This document shows positions 15,045 through 22,408 of a stretch of 46,400 bases of DNA, one piece after another. A model generated the notes under the pieces. It saw only the letters and a list, made by a program, of their open reading frames with translations, searched no databases and was not told where the DNA came from. Source of the stretch: a virus; IMG/VR virus record IMGVR_UViG_3300031746_000043, positions 1-46,400 of that record, one strand, 5' to 3'. Each line of letters opens with the position of its first letter. Position 1 is the first letter of the stretch. The position numbers were made by a program, and so were the translations under genes.

Positions 15045-15285
15045 TTTTTAAATTCATTTTTATTTCGTTTATAACTTGATTTTTACAAATGGGATGTATA
15101 AATTCACTTTGTTTAATAATCCTAAAAATTCTATTTAATAATGTTTGTCGCCTAACTTTTCTTATAGAATTAATCTTATTAAAATTATTCACACCTAATT
15201 TTTTCCTTCTATCCCAACACCTTAGGCATAATGTTTCATATTTGGTTTTCTTTTCAAATGGTTTATAACAAATCTCACACTTCAT
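15019..15285 (-). CDS. Zinc-finger protein, 88 aa
   Basis: 88 aa. CEIC (3-6) and CLRC (20-23) form an N-terminal treble-clef zinc site; the rest is a basic helical tail. It has a GAGGG site upstream and overlaps the AAA+ gene by 26 bases. Probably a small nucleic-acid-binding accessory of that ATPase. Confidence 0.65.
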   Translation of the reverse strand: MKCEICYKPFEKKTKYETLCLRCWDRRKKLGVNNFNKINSIRKVRRQTLLNRIFRIIKQSEFIHPICKNQVINEIKMNLKNEHLTKRI

Positions 15286-15663
15286 TTATCCCTCTTTCCA
15301 ATTTAAATATAAAAGCACACTAATTATTAAAATTATTTCCACAACAACAAAAATAATCCAAAACAATTTATTATCTGTTTTAATAGGCGTTGGAATATTA
15401 ATATTATCTGTTGTATTATTTTCTATTATAGGACACACAGCAGTTTGATTTTTATAAATTATAAATCCCCCACCACCCACATAAGTTGGAGAACAAGTTG
15501 GCGTTGGCGTTGGCGTTTCATAATAATAACCATAAGAATATCCATAGCCATAACCATAACTTTCAGTTCCAACAAGAGTTCCATTAAATCCCGATACAAT
15601 TAATAAACATAATATTCCTATTGAAATTAATACCGGACCCAAAAAAGTTTGAAAATAACTCAT
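15286..15663 (-). CDS. Surface protein with Tyr-Gly and Thr-Pro repeats, 125 aa
   Basis: 125 aa with a membrane or signal segment at 7-26, then a low-complexity outer region: alternating Tyr-Gly (about 35-47), Thr-Pro repeats (about 50-57), a GGGG stretch and sequons, and a C-terminal membrane helix (about 100-120). It would display a short flexible ectodomain on the cell or virion. An AGGAG site lies upstream. No family recognised. Confidence 0.65.
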   Translation of the reverse strand: MSYFQTFLGPVLISIGILCLLIVSGFNGTLVGTESYGYGYGYSYGYYYETPTPTPTCSPTYVGGGGFIIYKNQTAVCPIIENNTTDNINIPTPIKTDNKLFWIIFVVVEIILIISVLLYLNWKEG

Positions 15664-16454
15664 TTTAAACTCCTATAACTTATAAATCTTTTTCTGCCCT
15701 CATCACTTTCAGTTAAATACTGAATACAAATCTCACAATAACCCTGCGTATCAATTAAATTCTTAACTATTTGTCCGTTATGCCCTGCAATCTGCAAACA
15801 ATTATTCTCGTCGTCTGTTGCTCTAATTCCAGCATTATTAATTGTATAAGCACTAACTTTTAAATAACCCTCTTGAAAAAACTTACATTTTAACCACGAC
15901 TTACTTCGCCGTCTTTCATAAAAAGAATTTATATCCTTAATTACAATACCCTCACCATTATTCTCTTTTGCTTTTATTAACATCTCTTTAATCTCCCCAA
16001 ATTCAGCAATTTTAATTAATTTAAATTGTAATGGTTTAATTAAATCACAAAGAATTTTATATCTCTCTTTTAATGGTTTCATTATTAAGTTTTCATCACC
16101 AATTTTTAAAATATCAAAAGCCATAAAATAACACTCAACTTTTGAACTATCAATTTTATCTTGTTTTGATAATCCAGCTCTTGTCTGCAAAGTATTAAAA
16201 TTTCCGTCAGAAGATATAATTTCGCCGTCAAGAACGCACTCGCAGAATAAAGATAATTCTTTTACTATCTCTTTAAATTTATTTGTAATATTATTAATAC
16301 TTCTATTTATTAAAATAACTTCGCCGTCGTAATCTACATAAGCCATACATCTCACCCCATCATATTTTTGCTGTGCTTTATACTTCTCGCAATTTAATTT
16401 TAATGCTTCAACTTTGGTTATGCTTTCACATAAAGCAAATATTTTTTCAACCAT
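15660..16454 (-). CDS. ATP-dependent DNA ligase (minimal, virus type)
   Basis: 264 aa. Seals DNA nicks through an enzyme-adenylate. Motif I KYDG (30-33, Lys30 nucleophile), NRS (50-52), LDGEI (75-79), FDIL (113-116), GEGIVIKD (167-174) and the lysine pair WLKCK (187-191) are present, followed by a short OB domain. There is no N-terminal DNA-binding domain, as in small viral ligases. The ATG at 16454 follows AGAGGAT. A 14-residue frame (MNKEEFEKWKED...) overlaps the upstream stop and may couple translation. It shares a region with a possible Ku-like gene. Confidence 0.9.
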   Translation of the reverse strand: MVEKIFALCESITKVEALKLNCEKYKAQQKYDGVRCMAYVDYDGEVILINRSINNITNKFKEIVKELSLFCECVLDGEIISSDGNFNTLQTRAGLSKQDKIDSSKVECYFMAFDILKIGDENLIMKPLKERYKILCDLIKPLQFKLIKIAEFGEIKEMLIKAKENNGEGIVIKDINSFYERRRSKSWLKCKFFQEGYLKVSAYTINNAGIRATDDENNCLQIAGHNGQIVKNLIDTQGYCEICIQYLTESDEGRKRFISYRSLK

Positions 16455-16496
16455 TTTATTTATTATCCTCTTTCCATTTTTCAAATTCTTCTTTGT

Positions 16497-16697
16497 TCAT
16501 TTTAAATCAAACCTTTTCTTTAACTCTTGTATATTATCCTTTTTTGTTAATATATCCCAACTCTCCATTTCCTCACAAATAGTTTCATTATCTTTCCAAT
16601 CGCTTACAAATTCCCAAAATTGTTTATCAGTAAGTTTATCTCTAATAATCTCACTAAATTCTTCTTCTATTTGTTCTTCTTTTGTTTGGTATCCCAT
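16497..16697 (-). CDS. Acidic helical protein, 66 aa
   Basis: 66 aa (MGYQTKEEQIEEEFSEII...), acidic and fully helical in appearance, with an FWEFVSDWKD centre. No Shine-Dalgarno sequence precedes it, in line with most of this block. No family recognised. Confidence 0.55.
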   Translation of the reverse strand: MGYQTKEEQIEEEFSEIIRDKLTDKQFWEFVSDWKDNETICEEMESWDILTKKDNIQELKKRFDLK

Positions 16698-16814
16698 TTT
16701 GAATATGAGCGTGGAATTATCTTACTTGATGTTAATAAATCGTTCAGTTAATCCCACGACTTTATTGATTTTGCAATTAAGCAAATATGAGGGTATGGTT
16801 TTATATTGCCGACG

Positions 16815-17036
16815 CTATTTTCTTTCGCCTACGGCTTTCCTATTGCGTTTTTTTTGAGTTAAAACACTCTTTTTTATGATATAATTGTCTGTTTCTTTAA
16901 TTTCTTGTAACCAATAATTAAACTCAATATCATAATCACACTTCTCACAAATCCAAACTTCTTGTAATGTTTCGCCGTCTGTTATTGGTATTGACGCAAC
17001 GCCTTTATTACAAAACTGACATTTTTGTTTAATCAT
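16815..17036 (-). CDS. Zinc-ribbon protein, 73 aa
   Basis: 73 aa. CQFC (6-9) and CEKC (30-33) with a beta hairpin between form a classic zinc ribbon; the C-terminus is very basic (LTQKKRNRKAVGERK). Likely nucleic-acid binding. It overlaps the SWIM gene by 8 bases. Confidence 0.65.
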   Translation of the reverse strand: MIKQKCQFCNKGVASIPITDGETLQEVWICEKCDYDIEFNYWLQEIKETDNYIIKKSVLTQKKRNRKAVGERK

Positions 17037-17286
17037 TTTGTTTATTTGCTGTTAATTTAATTATGCTATTAGTTCCACTTTTAACGCCTATTAAAGTTAT
17101 TGTTGTTTCTGTATCTTGTTGTTTATTAATAATATCTAAAATGTGTTTGCAGTTTTTCCTCTCGCCTTTTTTAAATATCCACGCTGGACAACTACACGCA
17201 TAACTGCCGTCATCATATTTGCTTACAACATAAATGCGACTACTACTATTGCTCTCAACATTAAATTTTTCTAATATTTGTTTCAT
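17029..17286 (-). CDS. SWIM zinc-finger protein, 85 aa
   Basis: 85 aa. CSC at 31-33 and CKH at 46-48, with Gly-Ser-Tyr-Ala before and KNCKHIL after, give the CxCx(n)CxH signature of SWIM domains. In archaea and eukaryotes these bind DNA or protein partners in recombination (for example Rad51-paralogue partners). Standing alone beside a ligase and a Ku-like gene, a DNA-repair role is plausible but inferred. Confidence 0.75.
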   Translation of the reverse strand: MKQILEKFNVESNSSSRIYVVSKYDDGSYACSCPAWIFKKGERKNCKHILDIINKQQDTETTITLIGVKSGTNSIIKLTANKQND

Positions 17287-17288
17287 TT

Positions 17289-17852
17289 TTATAAAACCAT
17301 TAATTGTTCTATACTCGCTTTTTCAATCCCCTGAATAGTTAGTGTTAAATGTTTAACCTTTTCTTTTTGTTTTTGTATTTCTTTAATGCTTAATATCTGT
17401 TCGCTTATTTTTGTAGTTCCAATATTCATAAATAACTCGTCGTATAATTCATTAACATAAATATAAGCAAAATACATTTTTTTTCCACCAAAAGACAAAC
17501 CGAATTTTAATGCTTTATTGCTGTCTTTTAATTCTTGTTTTAATCTATCACACTCAACATAATACATTTTAGGATTTAATAAATCCAAAACTTCGCTTTT
17601 ATCAACTTCTTTATATTTGTCTGTTTCTTTTGTTCGGCTAAATTTATCTAAAACCTGTCCGTTGATTAACATAAACGCTTTTTCTAAATGTTCGCCTGTC
17701 GCCTCATTAATAAAATAACCCTTTTCTAAATGCCCTGCAACCCAATTTAATGCGTTGCCGTCTTTATCAACAGCAGAATATTCTTGTGCGTTCTCTTTTA
17801 ACGGCGTGTATTTCAGCATAAAAGTTCCTATCCTCAAAGAATACATAGGCAT
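17289..17852 (-). CDS. Possible Ku-like DNA end-binding protein, 187 aa
   Basis: 187 aa. From residue 44 the order of features follows the Ku core: EKGYFINEATGEHLEKAF (Ku KGYE..G..V), then KEVDKSEVLDLLNPKMYYVE (Ku FV...ID....YYL.P), then a strand-rich stretch KALKFGLSFGGKKMYFAYI. The N-terminal MPMYSLRIGTFMLKYTPLK could mirror Ku GLV.vPVkly. This is a visual match at low identity and could be chance. It is strengthened a little by an ATP-dependent ligase two genes downstream. If correct, it would bridge broken DNA ends as a homodimer. Confidence 0.4.
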   Translation of the reverse strand: MPMYSLRIGTFMLKYTPLKENAQEYSAVDKDGNALNWVAGHLEKGYFINEATGEHLEKAFMLINGQVLDKFSRTKETDKYKEVDKSEVLDLLNPKMYYVECDRLKQELKDSNKALKFGLSFGGKKMYFAYIYVNELYDELFMNIGTTKISEQILSIKEIQKQKEKVKHLTLTIQGIEKASIEQLMVL

Positions 17853-17853
17853 T

Positions 17854-18117
17854 TTATTTTTTAACCCCCTGTTTTAATTCAATTAATTTATCCAACTTAC
17901 TTATAAATTCCTCGTGCTTTAATCTTTCAACTTTATAATTTAACATTTTTAATTGATGTTTTGATTTAATTAAATCATTTTCAAAAAAACATATAATCAC
18001 AAATGCAATTAACCAACAAAAACCAATTAATAATAAACCTAAACCATTATCTTTTGAAAAGTAAGATGCTAAAATAAATAGGTTTGCGATTAGCATAAAA
18101 AAAGGTGAGGTGTTCAT
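17854..18117 (-). CDS. Two-pass membrane protein with coiled coil, 87 aa
   Basis: 87 aa with helices at about 5-22 and 26-48 and a charged coiled coil afterwards (MLNYKVERLKHEEFISKLDK). No family recognised. Position in the SD-less operon suggests expression with the Ku-like gene. Confidence 0.6.
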   Translation of the reverse strand: MNTSPFFMLIANLFILASYFSKDNGLGLLLIGFCWLIAFVIICFFENDLIKSKHQLKMLNYKVERLKHEEFISKLDKLIELKQGVKK

Positions 18118-18124
18118 TTTTAGT

Positions 18125-18301
18125 TTAATACCTCTTTAATTCCTCGCAATATGTTTTTATGGATAACATTAAATCATAAGGCAATAAATCAAGTAATAAA
18201 GAATTATTATCGTGCAAATTATTTAAAACAATTTCAACTTTTTTAATTCTATCTATTAAATCGTTGTGTTCTATTGTTAATTGTTGTATATCTTTTCTCA
18301 T
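18125..18301 (-). CDS. Small helical protein, 58 aa
   Basis: 58 aa (MRKDIQQLTIEHNDLIDRIK...). Its first ten residues resemble those of the 125-aa gene just upstream (MRKNIQELTTEQ), as though the two share an ancestral start. Predicted to be a coiled coil. No ribosome site. Confidence 0.55.
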   Translation of the reverse strand: MRKDIQQLTIEHNDLIDRIKKVEIVLNNLHDNNSLLLDLLPYDLMLSIKTYCEELKRY

Positions 18302-18303
18302 TT

Positions 18304-18681
18304 TTAATACTCGCTTGATAATAATAAAACATTATCAATATAAAATAAAGTTACTTCTCTTTTTACATTTGTATATTCGTAATCTTGAGTATAAAGTATT
18401 TTATCGTTGCCGTCTGTTACTATCATTTTTGCTGTGTCGTCTTTTAGTTTCAATTTAACAGAAATAAAACTTTCGTCCTTAATTTTAAAATTGTCTGACT
18501 TTGCTACAACTAAAAAATCTGTAACTAACCAACTATAACCATTTTTCATAATATAATAAATGCCGTCGGTTACATTAGTATTCATAACATTAAAATAATT
18601 CTCACTACCATAATATTTATTTAAATCTTTTAATTCTAAATCTGTTTGTTCTGTTGTTAGTTCTTGTATATTCTTTCTCAT
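18304..18681 (-). CDS. Beta-rich hypothetical protein, 125 aa
   Basis: 125 aa from the ATG at 18681 (MRKNIQELTTEQTDLEL), the one gene in this block with an AGGTGAG site. A helical start is followed by beta strands (GIYYIMKNGYSWLVTDFLVV, SVKLKLKDDTAKMIVTDG) and ends LFYIDNVLLLSSEY. No family recognised. Confidence 0.6.
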   Translation of the reverse strand: MRKNIQELTTEQTDLELKDLNKYYGSENYFNVMNTNVTDGIYYIMKNGYSWLVTDFLVVAKSDNFKIKDESFISVKLKLKDDTAKMIVTDGNDKILYTQDYEYTNVKREVTLFYIDNVLLLSSEY

Positions 18682-18716
18682 TTTAATACTCACCTGTCTT
18701 AAATATTAAATAATAT

Positions 18717-18929
18717 CTATTTAAATATGTTTCGGTTATCTTCTTGCTGTTTTAAATCCTGTTCTAATTTTTTAAATTGTTCGTCAAACTCTTTTGCTGT
18801 TTTATCTTTATTTATTATTTTATCTAACTTTTTTATTTGTTTAATTAACTCTTTTTTTATTAAAGGATTTAATTCGGTTTCTGTTGCTGTTGGTTTTATT
18901 ATCTCTTTTGGTTTAATTTGTTCTTTCAT
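18717..18929 (-). CDS. Charged coiled-coil protein, 70 aa
   Basis: 70 aa, almost entirely Lys/Glu/Gln helices (LIKKELIKQIKKLDKIINKD). Its start overlaps the ArdC-like stop by 4 bases, implying coupling. No family recognised. Confidence 0.55.
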   Translation of the reverse strand: MKEQIKPKEIIKPTATETELNPLIKKELIKQIKKLDKIINKDKTAKEFDEQFKKLEQDLKQQEDNRNIFK

Positions 18930-19816
18930 TTTAAAACCTCATTATTTTTTAAGATGTAGTTCGACGATTTTTGTGCGTCTTTAATCACTTTAAATAAAAA
19001 GGTTTTATCTTCTCTTAAATTTTGTAGCCAACCATTAATGTATGCCGTGCTATTGTTTAAAGTATTATTATCTATATTTGCCGACGCACATAAAAACGCT
19101 GTGCTTAGTTCAGCTATTACTTCCTCTTTTGAATATAAATCTGTTTTAAATTGTGTTGGCGTCGTGATACCCTCTCTTTTTAATCTTTTCTCGTGTCCTG
19201 TGCTGTGGCTTAATTCGTGATAAAATGTGCTGTAATATTCCTCAACGCCAATAAAATTAGTTATATTCGGTATTTTTATTTTGTCTTCTATTGGTATATA
19301 ACAAGGATTTAAACCAACCTCAATAATAGGTTTATCTTTATAGTTAAAAATTATCTGTTCGCACTTCTCAATAGGTTTTAAATCTTTTTTATTCTCATCC
19401 TCTTTTATTATTATGTTGGTCTGTTCTATATTAAAAACATTATAACACTTTAATATTGGATATGTTTTTATTTCTTTTAAACCTGTATCTTTATTCTCAA
19501 TTTCTCTTTTATTAATCTCATAATAAAAAATAGCTGTGCTTTTACTATCTTTTTTTAAATGTGCGTTCAGTTTTTTAATTTGTAAAAATGTTAAATAATA
19601 AGGTGATGTAAAATTTTGAATAATGTTATTTATATTTAAGATAAAAATGTTTATGCCGTTGTAATCTTTTTTAGTGATGTAATTTTTAAAACTACCATTA
19701 GCCCAACATTTAAGCCATTTTAAATTGCCGTTCTCCAAAAGTTCTATAATCCTATTTAATACTTCTTGCTGTTTTGGATGTAAGTATTGTCGTGTTGTGT
19801 TTGTTTGTGTTTTCAT
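18926..19816 (-). CDS. ArdC-like antirestriction / zincin protein
   Basis: 296 aa. The N-terminal half has the ArdC-type ssDNA-binding layout (about 10-130, with WLKCWANGSFKNYITKKDYNGIN). The C-terminal half has the metallopeptidase motif HELSHSTGH (200-208) and a downstream Glu in EEVIAELSTAF (Glu236) as likely third ligand. ArdC proteins from plasmids and phages protect incoming single-stranded DNA from host nucleases and restriction. Here it would act early in infection. It shares its first residues (MKTQTN) and the 20 bases around the start with the next upstream gene. Confidence 0.88.
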   Translation of the reverse strand: MKTQTNTTRQYLHPKQQEVLNRIIELLENGNLKWLKCWANGSFKNYITKKDYNGINIFILNINNIIQNFTSPYYLTFLQIKKLNAHLKKDSKSTAIFYYEINKREIENKDTGLKEIKTYPILKCYNVFNIEQTNIIIKEDENKKDLKPIEKCEQIIFNYKDKPIIEVGLNPCYIPIEDKIKIPNITNFIGVEEYYSTFYHELSHSTGHEKRLKREGITTPTQFKTDLYSKEEVIAELSTAFLCASANIDNNTLNNSTAYINGWLQNLREDKTFLFKVIKDAQKSSNYILKNNEVLK

Positions 19817-19817
19817 T

Positions 19818-20108
19818 TTAGTTTAAATCCTCGTCGGTTAAATATTGTATTTGTTTTAAGTGACTTCCTTTAGCCAGATTGTCACTATTTTCTCTTGATG
19901 TTTCTTTGTCTATATTAATAATTTCTGCTATTATGGTTTTATTCTCAAAATGTACTTCTATTAATCCATTTTCTTTATTATACCATAAAGTAGGTAAGTT
20001 TTTTAATTTTCTAATCTCCCTTAATAATCTTATTTGTTTTTTATATTCTGCTGTAACTTCTTTTAGTTTAAGCATTACTTTATTGTGTTCGTTTGTTTGT
20101 GTTTTCAT
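19818..20108 (-). CDS. Hypothetical protein, 96 aa
   Basis: 96 aa, N-terminal helix pair (LKEVTAEYKKQIRLLREIRK) then a small beta sheet (GLIEVHFENKTIIAEIINID). Its start MKTQTN and flanking bases repeat those of the ArdC-like gene, so a duplicated initiation cassette may have been copied between the two. No family recognised. Confidence 0.6.
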   Translation of the reverse strand: MKTQTNEHNKVMLKLKEVTAEYKKQIRLLREIRKLKNLPTLWYNKENGLIEVHFENKTIIAEIINIDKETSRENSDNLAKGSHLKQIQYLTDEDLN

Positions 20109-20305
20109 TTTAAAATTTTTATGCGTTTAAATCCAAATTCTAATTCTTTTAAAAAGTTATTTAACTCCATTAATCTTTTGGGTGTTGTTATGCTTTGGCT
20201 TTTACTATCTGCAAGTGTTCTCAATATGCCTCTTATTTCTAAAAGTGCATTACTTATTTCTGTTGTGTTTGTTCTGTTCTGTTTATCGTCTGTTAATTGT
20301 TTCAT
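20105..20305 (-). CDS. Small protein at the head of the SD-less operon, 66 aa
   Basis: 66 aa from the ATG at 20305 (MKQLTDDKQNRTNTTE). I reject the longer frame to 20353 because the TATA box lies inside it: TATATAAA at 20328-20335 is about 26 bases before this ATG, so the transcript would be leaderless. Helical, with a basic C-terminus (FGFKRIKILK). No family recognised. Confidence 0.6.
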   Translation of the reverse strand: MKQLTDDKQNRTNTTEISNALLEIRGILRTLADSKSQSITTPKRLMELNNFLKELEFGFKRIKILK

Positions 20306-20327
20306 AGATGAAACACGAAAACACCCT

Positions 20328-20335
20328 TTATATAC
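20328..20335 (-). promoter_or_regulatory. TATA box of the 20.3-16.5 kb operon
   Basis: Sense strand GTATATAAAGGG, a near-ideal archaeal TATA element about 26 bases upstream of the first ATG. It should drive the block containing the ArdC-like, Ku-like and SWIM genes. Confidence 0.65.
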
Positions 20336-20409
20336 TTTTCTATATTCAAGCATATAGGTTTGTTTATCTTTTATGTTAATAGATAAACTTTTCTTTATTA
20401 TCTCCCTAT

Positions 20410-20528
20410 TGATTTGTTATGATGTGTTTATCTTTAACTATGGTTTTGTTCGTGCTGTGCTGTCAGGTCTTGTGCTGTGCTGTCAGTCTTGTGCTGTGCT
20501 GTCAGTCTTGTGCTGTGCTGTGATACTG
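20410..20528 (-). repeat. Period-5 array D with 19-bp tandem repeats
   Basis: Four near-identical units (20452-20471, 20472-20490, 20491-20509, partial from 20510) whose plus-strand core is GTGCTGTGCTGTCAGTCTT. Inside each unit a T again recurs every 5 bases (20453, 20458, 20463, 20468, 20473, 20478, 20483). The run is preceded by in-phase TGs at 20410, 20415, 20420 and 20425. In sense orientation this is CANNN again (CACAG, CACAA, CAGCA). It is followed by a run of Ts and an AT-rich stretch, which also suits an iteron-type origin. Confidence 0.8.
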
Positions 20529-20821
20529 TGATTTTTTTTACTTTGCTAAATGAATTATTTAAAGCCACATCTGTTATCCTATTTTGATTTTTTCCTGCAA
20601 TTTTTTATTCTTTGAACTGCCACCCTGACAGAGTATTCGTTCTGGGCTTGTGGGCTTGTAATTAATTATACTTTGCCCTGCCCCGACGCGCAGAGTATTC
20701 ATTTCCAAAGGTTCTGGGCCTGCTTTGCTGAGAAAACCGCGCAAAATATACATATATTAATGTTACACCTGTCCAATAGATAAAAATAAGTTAAAATTAC
20801 TACTGCTTTCTTTAAAAATAT

Positions 20822-20846
20822 CGGTTTTCTTAGAGAAAAACCATAT
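20822..20846 (-). terminator. Hairpin terminator after the P-loop ATPase
   Basis: In sense orientation GGTTTTTCT, a 3-base loop, then AGAAAACC with one bulge, followed by ATATTTTTAAAG. It lies about 10 bases past the ATPase stop codon, so it probably ends that operon. Confidence 0.5.
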
Positions 20847-20855
20847 TTTTATAGG

Positions 20856-21920
20856 TTAATAGGAGGGTTCATCATAGTATTCTTTCTCAATTCTCTTTCT
20901 AGTTGCATCAACTCCATAACTTACAGTCATTTCACTAATTTTATGGTCCAACATTTTACTTATCTCTTTAGAAATATCTGAATTACTCATTTTAAACATT
21001 TTTGCAAGGATATAAAACATTGTATCTCTCTCCATGTGCCATTTGACATCGCGTTGCGACTTCTTTCTCTTCTTTAATGCTTCTTTTTTCTTGTTATCAT
21101 ATGCTTCTTTATCAAGCGGGAAGTAATCAGTAAACTTTCCATGAAAATTTGGTTCAACTGAAAGATATTTTGAAATAGTCATCTTCTTTCCTTTCCCTAT
21201 TACATATAAAAGTTCTTTTTTCTTTTCATTGAAGAAAGAAAAATAACCACGATTATAATTTTTATCTGTATAACAGTTAATTAAAAATAAACTTCTTGGA
21301 ATTGCAATAGTTTCTTGAAGTTTAAAGAAATCTGGAAGCACTATGATGATGATATGCCCAAGAGCGCCACACTCCTGAAAGAAATCTTGAGTAGCTTTGT
21401 TAATATTTTCCATCGCTCTCGCTGAATCTAATCCAGCTCGTCCTTCGTCATAAACAATCACAGAATTTTTCGGAAGTTTCATCGCTGTTTCTTTTAATTC
21501 ATCTGGACTGAACACAACATTATCAATGTTGAATGGAACTTTATCTAATTTAGCAGATTTCTTATTCTCATTTAATAACCAAGCAAGATAATAAGCAATA
21601 TGCATCGCTATTGTTGATTTTCCAATACGAACTTTACCACTTCCACTAACAATCACAACACAATCCCAAGATTTTATTAAAAAGTTTGGAACTTCATTTA
21701 AATTCTCTCTTAAAAATCCATCCATATAAAATTTTAAATCTGTTACAGGAAACTTTGAATTTGAATGGGGAATATTTGGAGCAACTCCATCATATTTTTC
21801 TATATCCTTCTTTGCCCAGTATATTTTTTTAGCTTCTCCAATTTGTTGAGGAGTCATACCAGCAAATATCGGATTAAATTTTTTAGAATACCCTCCATAA
21901 ACTTTTTTTTCTTCTTCCAT
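20856..21920 (-). CDS. P-loop ATPase (viral packaging/assembly type), 354 aa
   Basis: 354 aa. Walker A GSGKVRIGKST (93-103), Walker B VIVYDEG (154-160), a conserved FFQECGALGHIIIIVLPDFF segment (sensor/arginine region) and LFLINCYTDKN. The layout resembles Zot/FtsK-like ATPases that many archaeal viruses carry for genome packaging or virion extrusion. The C-terminus (about 300-350) has a helix-turn-helix-like stretch (FKMSNSDISKEISKML). It is followed by a terminator and preceded by a 161-aa partner 2 bases away. Packaging is inferred; DNA segregation is an alternative. Confidence 0.75.
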   Translation of the reverse strand: MEEEKKVYGGYSKKFNPIFAGMTPQQIGEAKKIYWAKKDIEKYDGVAPNIPHSNSKFPVTDLKFYMDGFLRENLNEVPNFLIKSWDCVVIVSGSGKVRIGKSTIAMHIAYYLAWLLNENKKSAKLDKVPFNIDNVVFSPDELKETAMKLPKNSVIVYDEGRAGLDSARAMENINKATQDFFQECGALGHIIIIVLPDFFKLQETIAIPRSLFLINCYTDKNYNRGYFSFFNEKKKELLYVIGKGKKMTISKYLSVEPNFHGKFTDYFPLDKEAYDNKKKEALKKRKKSQRDVKWHMERDTMFYILAKMFKMSNSDISKEISKMLDHKISEMTVSYGVDATRKRIEKEYYDEPSY

Positions 21921-21922
21921 AA

Positions 21923-22408
21923 TTAACCTCCATAAATTGCTTTGCCTGGGTCATGTTCTACTTGCCTTAAGTATAAATGTAAATCTGTCATCTTTTTTCT
22001 GAGCCATATTTCTTTCATATATATAATTGCCCAAAGTTCATTATTTAATTTATTTATTTTTTTATTTTCTTCTAGGCTTGGGTTATCTGTGGTAATTATC
22101 TTTTGCTTGATTATTTCACTTTTTTTATTTTCTATCTTTGTATTAAACAATGAAAATTCTTCAACATCTTCCCTCCCTAAAACAATATCAACAATCTTTC
22201 CATTTTTATCTTTTGCAATTTCCATAGGATTTTTAAAAATTATATTTGAATAAATTCTGTTTAAATGCAAATCCCACTTTAAAAAATCTCCATTGTCAGC
22301 ATCCCTCTCAACTTTATTTAAGAGGTCATTCAATCTAAAAATTAATCCCCATCCAGTATCCTGCTTTGGCTGTTCCCATAAACTTCCCCTAGAATATCTC
22401 CCTGACAT
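21923..22408 (-). CDS. Hypothetical partner of the P-loop ATPase, 161 aa
   Basis: 161 aa from MSGRYSRGSLWEQPKQ, with GGGAGGAAG before the ATG at 22408. Largely helical, with a central charged linker and closing LWAIIYMKEIWLRKKMTDLHL. The arrangement (QDTGWGLIFRLNDLLNKV, LHLYLRQVEHDPGKAIYGG) looks like a conserved family in archaeal elements next to this ATPase, but I cannot name it. A dedicated ATPase cofactor is likely. Confidence 0.65.
   Translation of the reverse strand: MSGRYSRGSLWEQPKQDTGWGLIFRLNDLLNKVERDADNGDFLKWDLHLNRIYSNIIFKNPMEIAKDKNGKIVDIVLGREDVEEFSLFNTKIENKKSEIIKQKIITTDNPSLEENKKINKLNNELWAIIYMKEIWLRKKMTDLHLYLRQVEHDPGKAIYGG

Larger units (their letters stand above)
20306..20855. other. 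550-bp non-coding region, candidate replication origin
   Basis: The longest gene-free stretch. It holds the TATA box at 20328, period-5 array D, an AT-rich segment with a T8 run (about 20530-20600), then two locally GC-rich copies of a composite repeat. CAGAGTATTC is at 20629-20638 and 20691-20700, each followed by GTTCTGGGC (20639-20647; 20711-20719). It ends in a terminator hairpin. Iteron-like repeats beside an AT-rich block are typical of origins; this is inference. Confidence 0.5.
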
